Part shown: positions 24,526 to 33,077 of the stretch, in pieces
Layout: every line of letters begins with the position of its first letter
Numbering within the stretch: position 1 is the stretch's first letter
Assembly (NCBI RefSeq): GCF_008107635.1
Contig: NZ_SDGZ01000018.1
Location: 1-38,816 of the forward strand
Length of the DNA: 38,816 bases
From: Weissella muntiaci
Lineage (GTDB): Bacteria; Bacillota; Bacilli; Lactobacillales; Lactobacillaceae
Reading direction: 5' to 3'
Translations under genes and position numbers: made by a program
The notes under the pieces: model-generated
Seen by the model: only the letters and a program-made list of their open reading frames with translations
Database searches by the model: none
What the model was told of the DNA's origin: nothing

Positions 24526-24560
24526 AGAAACGTTTGAGGTGTGAGCCTCAAACGTTTTTT
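24526..24560 (+). terminator. Terminator after the YhgE/Pip gene
   Basis: AAACGTTTGAGG (24528-24539) pairs perfectly with CCTCAAACGTTT (24546-24557) and is followed by T residues. Confidence 0.92.
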
Positions 24561-24687
24561 ATCTTTATCAATTGTGATTTTAACGAGTAATAATGCTAAA
24601 ATTATAGATGCCCTTTAGTGGGGCACAACAATAAGTAAATACGATTTTATAATAAAAAATGTGAGATTCGTCAACTAACGACGAGCG

Positions 24688-24723
24688 CAATGGGGTGGGA
24701 TGTTATTATCTCAGCCCATTTCG
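24688..24723 (+). repeat. Imperfect intergenic palindrome upstream of pth
   Basis: AATGGGGTGGGAT and ATCTCAGCCCATT flank GTTATT to form an imperfect hairpin. It resembles in outline the stem-loop at 31286-31317, with the GGCTGGGA/TCCCAGCC-like core seen in intergenic palindromes of many Lactobacillales. The rest of 24561-24756 is AT-rich, with a small GCCC/GGGC hairpin near 24610-24624 and a TATAAT at 24648-24653 that could drive pth. Confidence 0.4.
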
Positions 24724-24756
24724 TGCATTGTGAAATGAGAAGTAGGGGTGTAAATA

Positions 24757-25323
24757 ATGAAGTTAATTGTTGGATTAGGGAACATTGGGAAAGAATATGA
24801 CCATACGCGGCATAATATTGGCTTTATGACCGTTGATGCACTTGCGGCCGCTAAAGGGGTCGAGTTTAAACTTGATAGTAAGCACCATGCAATGACGGCG
24901 ACGGTGATGTTGTCAGGTGAGAAAGTTATGTTAGTTAAACCAACAACCTATATGAATGAGTCAGGGCAAGCAGTTGGACCATTGATGAAGTACTATAACC
25001 TAGATTTAGCAGATTTATTAGTTGTCCAAGATGATATGGATATGGATCTCGGTCGGTTACGTTTGCGTGCCAAAGGGTCAGCTGGCGGGCATAATGGCAT
25101 TAAGAGCATTACAAATCATTTGGCAACGCAAAACTTTAGTCGTTTGAAGTTCGGTATCGGTCATCCAAGTCATCAACACCAAGCGGTTGTTGATTTTGTT
25201 TTGGGCAAATTTGGTAAGGATGAAGATGTTGACGTTTTACGTGGAATTGATAAGGCCTTAGAGATCTTTGAGGCGTTTGCGAATGGCGATGATATGCCAA
25301 CGTTGATGAATGCCTTTAATTAA
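24757..25323 (+). CDS. pth: Peptidyl-tRNA hydrolase
   Basis: Pth releases peptides from prematurely dissociated peptidyl-tRNA so the tRNA can be reused. The product is 188 residues, the usual size. It shows the N-terminal GLGNIGKEYDHTRHNIGF with the catalytic histidine and asparagine, KPTTYMNESGQAV, and VVQDDMDMDLGRLRLRAKGSAGGHNGIKSI. AGGGGTG precedes ATG 24757. It begins the conserved pth-mfd cluster; mfd follows after 15 nt. Confidence 0.97.
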   Translation: MKLIVGLGNIGKEYDHTRHNIGFMTVDALAAAKGVEFKLDSKHHAMTATVMLSGEKVMLVKPTTYMNESGQAVGPLMKYYNLDLADLLVVQDDMDMDLGRLRLRAKGSAGGHNGIKSITNHLATQNFSRLKFGIGHPSHQHQAVVDFVLGKFGKDEDVDVLRGIDKALEIFEAFANGDDMPTLMNAFN

Positions 25324-25338
25324 GGGGGAGGAACTTTA

Positions 25339-28300
25339 GTGGCGATCTTTGATTTATTTAAAAACGATGTCGACTTTGAAAAACTGGTGTCGGCAAGCAA
25401 AGCTGGTGGTCGGCATCTAATTACGAGTCTGACAGGGACAGCGCGGGCGACGTATCTTGCGGCTTTGTGGAAGGCAAGATCAGTGCCCATGGTCATTACA
25501 ACGGATAACCAATTCCATGCTGATCAGTTGGCAGAGGACTTGGCGGCTTTGATGGGTGCCGAACATGTGGGCGTTTTCCCGAGTGAAGATACGATCGTGG
25601 CAGAAATTGCAGTGACTTCGTTGGATACAAAGCTTGCCCGAGTTGAAGCCCTTAATTTGCTGTTGCATGATCCGTTGGCGGTTGTGGTAACACCAGTTGC
25701 AGGTGCGCAACGTTATTTACCACCGGTTACTTTGTTTAAGTCAACAACTTTGAAGATTGATTTTGAACGTGAATATGAATTAAACGATCTGGCAGCCGAA
25801 CTTGTTCGAATGGGATACGTTCGTAGTAACGGCGTTGAACAACCTGGTGAGTTTGCGATGCGTGGTTCGATTGTTGATATTTATCCCCTTAATTTAGACA
25901 ATCCGGTACGTCTGGACTTTTTTGACACCGAACTGGATTTACTTCGAACCTTTGATGTTGAAACACAACGGTCATTAGAAAACCTGCCAAGTGTTGAGAT
26001 TTTACCAGCGACTGATTTGGTCTTAAACAAAAATGAATTCCAGGCAATTAAAGATCGGCTAGAAATCGAGATGACCGCTGAGCGTGATCGGTTGACGGGA
26101 GCTGATAAGCGTCATTTGACGGAAAGCATTACGCCAATGTTGGCGGCTTTGGATCAGGAGCTGTTATTACCAGAAATCCGCCAGTACCTCCATTTAGTCT
26201 ATCCAACGGCTGCAAATATTTTAGACTATTTGCCACAAGAAGGGATCGCTGTTTTCGATGACTATCCACGGGCCTTGGAGAATAGTCAGGCAAGTCTCGA
26301 GGAGAATATTGCTTGGTGGGATACGAAAGTTACTGAGCAGCAAGTCCTGAAGAAAATGGATTATAGTTGGCAGTTAGCTGATTTGGCGCGCGACGTGACG
26401 CAGACATCGGTTGTCTTTTCGCCTTTACAACGTGGAATTGGAAATCTAAGACAGAGTACATTAACAAACGTGGTTGTTAGACCTGCTCAGCAATTCTTTG
26501 GACAGTTAAATTTGTTAAAGGGTGAATTAGAGCGCTGGCAGAAACAAGCAATGACAGTTGTTTTTGCGGCCAATTCAACTGAGCGTGTTCAGAAGATTAT
26601 TGATAATTTAGCGGACTTTGGAATTAAAGTTAATCAGGTGGCGGTTGATAAAATTGTCGCAGGGCGAACACAGGTAACTCAGTTAGCCTTGAGCGCTGGT
26701 TTCGAGTTACCGGCGCAAAAGTTAGTTGTGTTAACGGAACGTGAATTGTTCCAACAAGTTCAGCGTAAAGTACCAAAACGGCAGACGTTGTCGAATGCGG
26801 AACGCTTGAAGTCATACAATGAGCTAAAGCCAGGCGATTATGTTGTGCATGTGAACCATGGTATCGGAATCTATGAGGGTATGGAGACGATTGAGAATCG
26901 TGGAGTCAAGCAAGACTACATTACGATCGGCTTTTTAGATGACGCGAAGATCTTTATTCCAGTCACGCAACTTGACTTGGTCCAAAAGTACGTTGGTTCA
27001 GCGGAAAAGGCGCCTAAGTTAACCAAGCTAGGCTCACCACAATGGGCAAAGGCTAAGGCGAAGGTTGCGAAGCGGGTAGCTGATATTGCAGACGAGTTAA
27101 TTCAGTTGTCTGCTGAACGTGAATTACAAAAGGGTTATGCCTTTGCGCCGGATGATGATGAAATTCGGCGCTTCGAGGATGCCTTTCCTTATCCTGAGAC
27201 CCCTGATCAGCTTCGATCAGCGGCTGAAATCAAGAAGGATATGGAGCGAATTCGACCAATGGACCGACTTTTGGTCGGCGATGTCGGCTTCGGTAAGACA
27301 GAAGTCGCTTTCAGAGCGGCGTTTAAGGCTGCTCATGAGGGAAAGCAAGTCGCGATGCTTGCGCCGACAACGATTCTAGCTCAACAACATTATGATTCAA
27401 TGCAAAGTCGTTTTGATGATTTTGGAATGCGAACAGCCGTTATTTCACGTTTTCAAACGGCCAAGCAGGTAAAGGACATCAAAGAACGCCTAAAAAAGCA
27501 TGAAATCGATATTATTGTTGGTACACATCGGGTGATTTCAAAGGATATTGAGTTTGCTGATCTTGGTTTGGTGATTATCGATGAGGAACAACGTTTCGGG
27601 GTGCGCCATAAAGAAAAGCTTAAACAGATGCAACCAGATGTCGATGTATTGACACTGACGGCAACGCCAATTCCACGAACCTTGAATATGTCAATGGTCG
27701 GCTTACGTGATCTATCAGTGATTGAGACGCCACCTGCGAACCGTTACCCGATCCAAACGTATGTTATGGAACAAAATCTGGGTGTTCTGGCGAATGCAAT
27801 TGAGCGTGAGATGAGCCGTGGCGGTCAGATTTATTACCTTCATAATCGTGTCGAAGATATTGCGCAGGTAGCGGCGATGATTGAGCAGGTTTCACCAGAG
27901 GCACGTGTCACATATGTGCATGGTCAGATGTCAGAGGCCCAGCTTGAAGGTGTTTTGATTGACTTTATTAATGGTGAATACGACGTTTTGGTGACGACAA
28001 CGATCATTGAAACGGGTGTTGATATTCCTAATGCTAACACGTTGTTTGTTGAGAATGCCGACCATATGGGATTGGCGCAACTATATCAACTTCGTGGACG
28101 AGTTGGACGTTCAAACAATATTGCCTATGCTTACTTCACCTATCCGGGCACAAGGACGGTTAATGAGGAAGGCGAGAAACGTTTGACGGCAATTCGAGAT
28201 TTCACTGAATTGGGATCAGGCTTTAAGATCGCGATGCGTGACTTATCAATTCGTGGTGCGGGTGACCTACTTGGTCAACAGCAACATGGATTCATCAATG

Positions 28301-28860
28301 CGGTTGGATACGACCTATATACACAGATGTTGCAGGAAGCGGTCGCTCAAAAGAAGGGGCAGGGCACTAAGGTACAAAGCAAGGCTGAGCTTGACTTGCA
28401 AGTTGAGGCCTTCTTGCCGGAGAATTATATTGCAAATGGTCCACAAAAGATTGACCTGTACCAAAGGATTAGAAAAGCGACAACGGAAGATGAATACACT
28501 GAAATCGCAGAGGATCTCCAAGATCGCTTTGGCGATTTGCCGGCAACGGTTAGCAGGTTATTGCTTGTTGGGCGCTTGAAGTCAGCGGCCGATCGTGTAA
28601 GAATTAAACAAATTAAACGCGATTTTGCACGTAGAAACATTTTATTGATATCTTTTGAAAAAGAAACCACGGTTGCTGGTGCAACGTTCATTAGTGCGTT
28701 GGCGCAGGGACATTTGAAGGGCCAGATTAAACAAACGGAGCCACTCAAGGTTGAAGTGGTACTTCAGCCGAATATGAGTGAAGATGAGTGGCTTTTGGAA
28801 CTTTTGCATTTAATTGATGAGTTGGCACCGATCGAGGAAGGTACGCATGAAAAAGGCTAA
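25339..28860 (+). CDS. mfd: Transcription-repair coupling factor Mfd
   Basis: Mfd removes RNA polymerase stalled at DNA lesions and recruits the UvrABC excision system. The product is 1173 residues, full length. In order: a UvrB-like N-terminal module, the RNA polymerase interaction domain (LKPGDYVVHVNHGIGIYEGMETI), a RecG-like translocase with Walker A GDVGFGKTE, the DEEQRFGV box, TATPIPRT, the TRG motif region (RGRVGRSNNIAYAYFTYP), and the C-terminal TRCF domain. The start is GTG 25339 with GGGGGAGG about 6 nt upstream. The following flippase gene starts inside its last codons. Confidence 0.97.
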   Translation: MAIFDLFKNDVDFEKLVSASKAGGRHLITSLTGTARATYLAALWKARSVPMVITTDNQFHADQLAEDLAALMGAEHVGVFPSEDTIVAEIAVTSLDTKLARVEALNLLLHDPLAVVVTPVAGAQRYLPPVTLFKSTTLKIDFEREYELNDLAAELVRMGYVRSNGVEQPGEFAMRGSIVDIYPLNLDNPVRLDFFDTELDLLRTFDVETQRSLENLPSVEILPATDLVLNKNEFQAIKDRLEIEMTAERDRLTGADKRHLTESITPMLAALDQELLLPEIRQYLHLVYPTAANILDYLPQEGIAVFDDYPRALENSQASLEENIAWWDTKVTEQQVLKKMDYSWQLADLARDVTQTSVVFSPLQRGIGNLRQSTLTNVVVRPAQQFFGQLNLLKGELERWQKQAMTVVFAANSTERVQKIIDNLADFGIKVNQVAVDKIVAGRTQVTQLALSAGFELPAQKLVVLTERELFQQVQRKVPKRQTLSNAERLKSYNELKPGDYVVHVNHGIGIYEGMETIENRGVKQDYITIGFLDDAKIFIPVTQLDLVQKYVGSAEKAPKLTKLGSPQWAKAKAKVAKRVADIADELIQLSAERELQKGYAFAPDDDEIRRFEDAFPYPETPDQLRSAAEIKKDMERIRPMDRLLVGDVGFGKTEVAFRAAFKAAHEGKQVAMLAPTTILAQQHYDSMQSRFDDFGMRTAVISRFQTAKQVKDIKERLKKHEIDIIVGTHRVISKDIEFADLGLVIIDEEQRFGVRHKEKLKQMQPDVDVLTLTATPIPRTLNMSMVGLRDLSVIETPPANRYPIQTYVMEQNLGVLANAIEREMSRGGQIYYLHNRVEDIAQVAAMIEQVSPEARVTYVHGQMSEAQLEGVLIDFINGEYDVLVTTTIIETGVDIPNANTLFVENADHMGLAQLYQLRGRVGRSNNIAYAYFTYPGTRTVNEEGEKRLTAIRDFTELGSGFKIAMRDLSIRGAGDLLGQQQHGFINAVGYDLYTQMLQEAVAQKKGQGTKVQSKAELDLQVEAFLPENYIANGPQKIDLYQRIRKATTEDEYTEIAEDLQDRFGDLPATVSRLLLVGRLKSAADRVRIKQIKRDFARRNILLISFEKETTVAGATFISALAQGHLKGQIKQTEPLKVEVVLQPNMSEDEWLLELLHLIDELAPIEEGTHEKG

Positions 28861-30439
28861 AGGTCAAAACTTAGTGGTAGGCGCTGGTGTGTTAGCGCTG
28901 GCAGGACTAGTTGCTAAAGTTTTGTCAGCCGTCTACCGGGTACCCTTTCAGAATTTAGTTGGGAACACCGGATTTTATGTCTATCAACAGGTTTATCCAA
29001 TTTATGGTATCGGCATGGTTTTTGCCTTATCTGGCTGGCCGGTCTTTGTATCAAAGCTAATTGCTGAACAAAGCGATGATCCATTAAATCAACAACTGAT
29101 TGCACGACGGATGTTTTGGTTACTGTTGGGGATTTCTGCTGGTCTGTTCGCGTTGATCTATGGTGGTGCACCTGTATTGGCAATCCTGATGGGAAACGAC
29201 CGCCAATTAATTGGCGTGATTCAAGCAGTTGCTTGGATGTTTTGGTTTATGCCATTTCTAACAGTCGGGCGGGGTTTTGCTCAAGGACGTCAGGATATGT
29301 TACCAACCGCAATATCGCAGGTTATCGAACAAATCGTTCGTGTAGCGGTTATATTGATTGCTGCCTATTGGGCGATGAATCACGATTGGTCGATGTATCG
29401 AATGGGCGCATGGACGACCTTTTCTGCAACAATTGCGGGCTTGGCGGCAACTATTACTTTAACCGCTAGTCTAAGATCAGTTTGGCAGGATCCACTACCG
29501 AAGGCACTTGGCAAAAGACCAGAATTTGCATGGTCAAGATTGTTTAAACGTTTGCTTGATGAAGGTGGCTTATTGGCGATGATTGCAGCTTTATTGGTTT
29601 TGCTGCAATTAATGGATTCTTTCTCAGTCAAAGTTTTACTAGAGCAGAGTGGTTTAACGGCAACGCTTGCGGAGGCAACCAAAGGAGTCTATGATCGCGG
29701 TCAGCCAATGGTTCAATTGGGGATGGTGGTTGCAACTGGTTTGGGGACGTCTCTATTACCAGTATTACGGCAGCATATTTTACGCGAAGACGAGGATGCC
29801 TTTCGAGCTGATTTTCAAATGACCATGCGGTTATCGGTCCTCTTTTCAGTCATTACGACGGTTGGATTGATTGTAATTATGCCGACATTGAACCAAATGT
29901 TGTTTGGTAGCATGCAGGGTTCAAAAGCTCTATCTTGGTATAGCCTAACAATTATTCCAGCAACCTTGATCACAGTTTTAGTAGCAACGTTACAAAGCCT
30001 AAATCGAACGAGAGGCTTGGGCTGGATGATTACAGCGACGATTCTTTTGAAAATTGGCTTGAATGCTTTGCTTGTACCAGGATGGCAAATTGATGGTGCC
30101 AGCGTTGCGACCTTAATTGCGTTGTTGCCGCTGACAATCTTCACCATTGTCCGAATTCCAAGGTTCGTTTGGTCAAATTGGCGTCCGAGTCGTTGGTATG
30201 CTAAGCTGGCAAGTATCAGTATTATGGTCGGTAGTCTTGCTGGCTTCTGTCGGTATTATGGTAGTCTGGTTTTGGGAAGCTCGCGAATAGCAAGTATCGA
30301 AGTCACATTGTTAGCAGTAGTAGTTGGAACAGGCGCCTTTATTGGTGGTTTAGTTTGGACACAGATTTTGTCAGCTGATGAGTGGAAGGCGTTACCTAAA
30401 GGTGACCGAATATATGAAAGATTAATGAAGAGGAAATAA
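28847..30439 (+). CDS. YabM/SpoVB-type MOP-superfamily polysaccharide flippase
   Basis: The product, 530 residues, has about 14 predicted membrane helices and belongs to the MATE/MOP lipid-linked oligosaccharide flippase superfamily (PST/SpoVB/MurJ-like). It starts [23 protein letters not shown] and has the typical [25 protein letters not shown] stretch. The position after mfd matches yabM in Bacillus. ATG 28847 is chosen over the upstream frame start because GAGGAAGG is 5 nt upstream; it overlaps the end of mfd by 14 nt. The likely cargo is a cell-wall precursor, which is inferred. rqcP follows after 1 nt. Confidence 0.9.
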   Translation: MKKAKGQNLVVGAGVLALAGLVAKVLSAVYRVPFQNLVGNTGFYVYQQVYPIYGIGMVFALSGWPVFVSKLIAEQSDDPLNQQLIARRMFWLLLGISAGLFALIYGGAPVLAILMGNDRQLIGVIQAVAWMFWFMPFLTVGRGFAQGRQDMLPTAISQVIEQIVRVAVILIAAYWAMNHDWSMYRMGAWTTFSATIAGLAATITLTASLRSVWQDPLPKALGKRPEFAWSRLFKRLLDEGGLLAMIAALLVLLQLMDSFSVKVLLEQSGLTATLAEATKGVYDRGQPMVQLGMVVATGLGTSLLPVLRQHILREDEDAFRADFQMTMRLSVLFSVITTVGLIVIMPTLNQMLFGSMQGSKALSWYSLTIIPATLITVLVATLQSLNRTRGLGWMITATILLKIGLNALLVPGWQIDGASVATLIALLPLTIFTIVRIPRFVWSNWRPSRWYAKLASISIMVGSLAGFCRYYGSLVLGSSRIASIEVTLLAVVVGTGAFIGGLVWTQILSADEWKALPKGDRIYERLMKRK

Positions 30440-30440
30440 T

Positions 30441-30722
30441 ATGCGATTAGACAAATTTTTGAAAGTGTCACGTTTGATTAAGCGCCGGACTGTGGCAAAA
30501 GAAATTGCCGACCAAGGTCGGATTGATATTAATGGTAAGACAGTTAAATCATCAAGTGATGTTAAAGTCGGAGATGAGTTGACAATTCGTTTTGGAAATA
30601 AAGTCTCAACAATTAAAGTGCAAGAAATCGTTGAAACAACCAAGAAAGACGATGCTGATCGGATGTATGAGATTGTTGGTGAAGAGTATCTCCAAGAGTC
30701 TGCCGAAAACACTGACAAATAA
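30441..30722 (+). CDS. rqcP: S4-domain ribosome quality-control factor RqcP
   Basis: This 93-residue S4 RNA-binding protein corresponds to YabO of Bacillus. RqcP works with RqcH on stalled 50S subunits to add C-terminal alanine tails to nascent chains. The S4 domain occupies residues 1-60 ([46 protein letters not shown]), followed by an acidic tail. GAGGA lies within the end of the flippase gene, so translation is coupled. The pth-mfd-yabM-rqcP-divIC order is conserved in Firmicutes. Confidence 0.93.
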   Translation: MRLDKFLKVSRLIKRRTVAKEIADQGRIDINGKTVKSSSDVKVGDELTIRFGNKVSTIKVQEIVETTKKDDADRMYEIVGEEYLQESAENTDK

Positions 30723-30785
30723 AAAGTAACGTTGAGTTATAAAATCTTGTAAAAAGTTTAAAGAACACCTTAAAAAAGTCAAATT

Positions 30786-30794
30786 TGCTATAAA
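30786..30794 (+). promoter_or_regulatory. Candidate extended -10 promoter for divIC
   Basis: TGCTATAAA (30786-30794) is a near-consensus -10 with TGn extension in the 139-nt gap between rqcP and divIC. The -35 is poor. No terminator is seen after rqcP, so divIC may also be read from upstream. Confidence 0.4.
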
Positions 30795-30861
30795 GCAAGT
30801 TAAAGTAGAGTCAGATAAATTTCTTGAAGTAATCAGCATTTTCAAGTAGAGGGGAAAATCC

Positions 30862-31257
30862 ATGGCTCAACAATCGAAGCGACAAGTGAATATTCATCCT
30901 CTTAATCCAGAGGGTGCTCGTGAGTTGCAGTTTCAGAGTAATCTGGGACAGGCACAAAAAACACGAGATACGAACATGCACTTGTTGCGCCGACGTTTTG
31001 GTTGGGTCTTGGTTCTTCTAGTTGTGATTGTTGGAGTTGTTTCTGTCACAAATGGAATGCGTGATTATACAACGATTTCAGCTCAGGTTACATCGGCTGA
31101 CAAAACTTTGGATAGCACAAAAGCTGAGGGCAAGAAGCTTAAACAGCAAAAATCTGATTTGAATAATAAAGATTACTTACAAAAGTACGTTCGTGAGAAG
31201 CTAATGTACACAAAGTCAGGCGAGTTAGTATTCAGCTTACCTAACGATAATAGTTAA
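30862..31257 (+). CDS. divIC: Septum formation initiator DivIC
   Basis: DivIC is a bitopic division protein that forms a complex with FtsL and DivIB at the septum and helps activate septal peptidoglycan synthesis. The product is 131 residues: a cytosolic N-terminus of about 48 residues with basic clusters (HLLRRRFG), one membrane helix (about 50-68; WVLVLLVVIVGVVSV), an extracellular coiled coil (Ser/Lys/Gln-rich, 75-110) and the typical end DYLQKYVREKLMYTKSGELVFSLP (positions 108-127 roughly). AGAGGGG precedes ATG 30862. An S1-domain gene that follows divIC in many Firmicutes is absent; tilS comes next. Confidence 0.93.
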   Translation: MAQQSKRQVNIHPLNPEGARELQFQSNLGQAQKTRDTNMHLLRRRFGWVLVLLVVIVGVVSVTNGMRDYTTISAQVTSADKTLDSTKAEGKKLKQQKSDLNNKDYLQKYVREKLMYTKSGELVFSLPNDNS

Positions 31258-31285
31258 TAAGTTGTTGATATACATGTTTGGCATG

Positions 31286-31320
31286 AGGCTGGGACAGAAA
31301 TTTCTGTTCCAGCCCCTTTT
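31286..31320. repeat. Intergenic palindrome, probable bidirectional terminator
   Basis: GGCTGGGACAGAAA (31287-31300) pairs with TTTCTGTTCCAGCC (31301-31314) with one G-U pair, followed by CCTTTT. The GGCTGGGACA/TGTCCCAGCC core is a recurring intergenic palindrome in Lactobacillales. It follows divIC by about 28 nt and may end its transcript, although the T-tract is short. Confidence 0.6.
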
Positions 31321-31341
31321 GTAAATTTAAGAGGTGATTTT

Positions 31342-32325
31342 ATGCAAGCTCATGTGGTGCGAGCAAATTTGATTCAGCAAATTAGAAAAGAACAATTATT
31401 TAATGATCGTGATCATCTTGTGGTAGCTGTGTCAGGTGGGTATGATTCATTGCACCTGCTGTACTGGTTGACAGAGCTGGGCTTGCCGGCGGACCTCCAG
31501 CCGAAGGTCAGTGCGCTGTACGTGAATCACCAACTGCGGGATGATGCCAAATCAGAGGAGCAATTGATTGAAAAGACTTTTGCAAAATTGGCCGATCGAT
31601 TGCAAACTGCTGAAATTGTGAGGTTAAACTGGGAGGCCCAGCCAACGAGTGCGGTTGAAGAACAAGCCCGGGCGAAAAGATATGCAGAATTGTTGAATTT
31701 TGCGCGGAAGGTTGGGGCTAATAAAATCGTTACGGCTCATCATCAAGGTGACCAGGTCGAGACAATCTTATATAAGCTACTTCGTGGCGGACAGCTGTCC
31801 CAACTAGGTGGCATGGCACGACAGATGGAATACACGGATGATGTTGATTTGATTCGACCATTTTTGGGATTGTCTAGGGAGCAATTAAGTGCCGTATTGC
31901 ATACACCGATTACCGAATGGATTGAGGATTATACAAATCAAGACCGCCGTTATGCACGAAATCTTTTGCGGGGAGATGTCTTGCCAATGCTGGAGCGAAT
32001 TAACCAGCGTGTGGATCAAAATATTATCAAGTTCTCGGAGCAAATCATGGCATTGGAACAGTTAGCAACCCCTGTTTTGGCGGAGAAAGTTGATGATCTA
32101 GAGCGTGGAACATTAGACTGGACTGAGAATGAAAGTATCTTAGTATTGGTTTTGCAAAAATGGCTAAACAATCAAGATATTTTTAACGTTAAAGACCGAC
32201 AATTGTTACAGGCAATTACTATGATGCGCAATCAGAACATCAATCGAGGTGAGATTTTATTGGCAGATGGTTTAAGTTTGTTACGAATCAAGAATCAGTT
32301 GAATTTAATCAAAAAAGATTTGTAA
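31342..32325 (+). CDS. tilS: tRNA(Ile)-lysidine synthetase, short form
   Basis: TilS attaches lysine to C34 of the CAU-anticodon tRNA-Ile so that it reads AUA; it is normally essential. The product is 327 residues. The ATP pyrophosphatase P-loop is SGGYDS near residue 31. ALYVNHQLRDDAKSEE, VEEQARAKRYAEL and TAHHQGDQVETILYKLLRGG are conserved, as is the LIRPFLGLSREQL stretch and the RNLLRGDVLPMLERIN linker. TilS is usually 420-470 residues in Firmicutes. This one ends about 100-140 residues early and lacks the C-terminal TilS_C domain, as does the short Aquifex enzyme. AGAGGTG precedes ATG 31342. Confidence 0.92.
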   Translation: MQAHVVRANLIQQIRKEQLFNDRDHLVVAVSGGYDSLHLLYWLTELGLPADLQPKVSALYVNHQLRDDAKSEEQLIEKTFAKLADRLQTAEIVRLNWEAQPTSAVEEQARAKRYAELLNFARKVGANKIVTAHHQGDQVETILYKLLRGGQLSQLGGMARQMEYTDDVDLIRPFLGLSREQLSAVLHTPITEWIEDYTNQDRRYARNLLRGDVLPMLERINQRVDQNIIKFSEQIMALEQLATPVLAEKVDDLERGTLDWTENESILVLVLQKWLNNQDIFNVKDRQLLQAITMMRNQNINRGEILLADGLSLLRIKNQLNLIKKDL

Positions 32326-32448
32326 GTAGATAGAATTGTTTGGGAATAAAGTTTACATTAAAATGACTAAAAAAATTAAGAATATTTGTGTTATTATTGT
32401 TACTATGTAACGGTAGAGAAACCTTTATATTTAGGAGAATACAGACCC

Positions 32449-33033
32449 ATGAGTCAAAATGACATGAACAATGACATTGAGCGCGTTCTATATAGCGAAG
32501 CTGACATTGCCGAAGCAGCTGCAAGAATTGGACGAGAACTATCAAAAGATTATGATGGTCGGACTCCAATCCTGCTCTCAGTTCTGAAAGGGGCTGTTCT
32601 GTGGACCGTTGATGTAATGCGACATATTCAATACGCTGAAATTGAATTTATCGATGTTTCAAGCTATCACGGCGGCGTGGCCAGTTCAGGTGAAATTGAT
32701 CTGATCACGGACCTAAAAGCGGACATTGTTGGTCGCGATATCATTATCTTAGAGGATATCGTCGATACAGGGCGTTCGTTAAAGTTTATGGTTGATCTAC
32801 TGAATAAGCGTGGAGCGGCTTCAGTTAAGGTTGCTAGTTTGCTTGATAAAAAAGAGGGCCGGGTCGTTGAGGCAAACGTAGATTACGTGGGCTTTGACGT
32901 TCCAAATGCTTTTGTGGTCGGATATGGTCTTGATTATAAGGAACTATACCGTAACTTGCCATATGTCGGTATTTTGAAGCGCGAGGTCTATGCACCTGAG
33001 CATAAAGATACTTTGGCAAGCAATTTAGGATAA
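32449..33033 (+). CDS. hpt: Hypoxanthine-guanine phosphoribosyltransferase
   Basis: This purine salvage enzyme converts hypoxanthine or guanine plus PRPP to IMP or GMP. The product is 194 residues. The PRPP loop is IIILEDIVDTGRSL, and LSVLKGAVLW and DVSSYHGG are conserved. The C-terminal VPNAFVVGYGLDYKELYRNLPYVG contributes purine contacts. The frame is open from 32386, but AGGAGA is placed about 10 nt before ATG 32449, and the upstream part is AT-rich leader. It is in the conserved tilS-hpt-ftsH order. In Bacillus the HprT and TilS proteins jointly influence ftsH expression; whether that holds here is unknown. Confidence 0.95.
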   Translation: MSQNDMNNDIERVLYSEADIAEAAARIGRELSKDYDGRTPILLSVLKGAVLWTVDVMRHIQYAEIEFIDVSSYHGGVASSGEIDLITDLKADIVGRDIIILEDIVDTGRSLKFMVDLLNKRGAASVKVASLLDKKEGRVVEANVDYVGFDVPNAFVVGYGLDYKELYRNLPYVGILKREVYAPEHKDTLASNLG

Positions 33034-33041
33034 AATGATAC

Positions 33042-33061
33042 ACATATTAATTTTAATATGT
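33042..33061 (+). promoter_or_regulatory. Perfect AT-rich dyad upstream of ftsH
   Basis: ACATATTAA (33042-33050) and TTAATATGT (33053-33061) form a perfect 9-bp inverted repeat with a 2-nt centre, 5 nt before the GGGAGG ribosome binding site of ftsH. It does not match the CtsR or CIRCE heat-shock operators. It could be a protein-binding site or a translational hairpin; this is open. Confidence 0.5.
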
Positions 33062-33077
33062 AATATGGGAGGAACAC

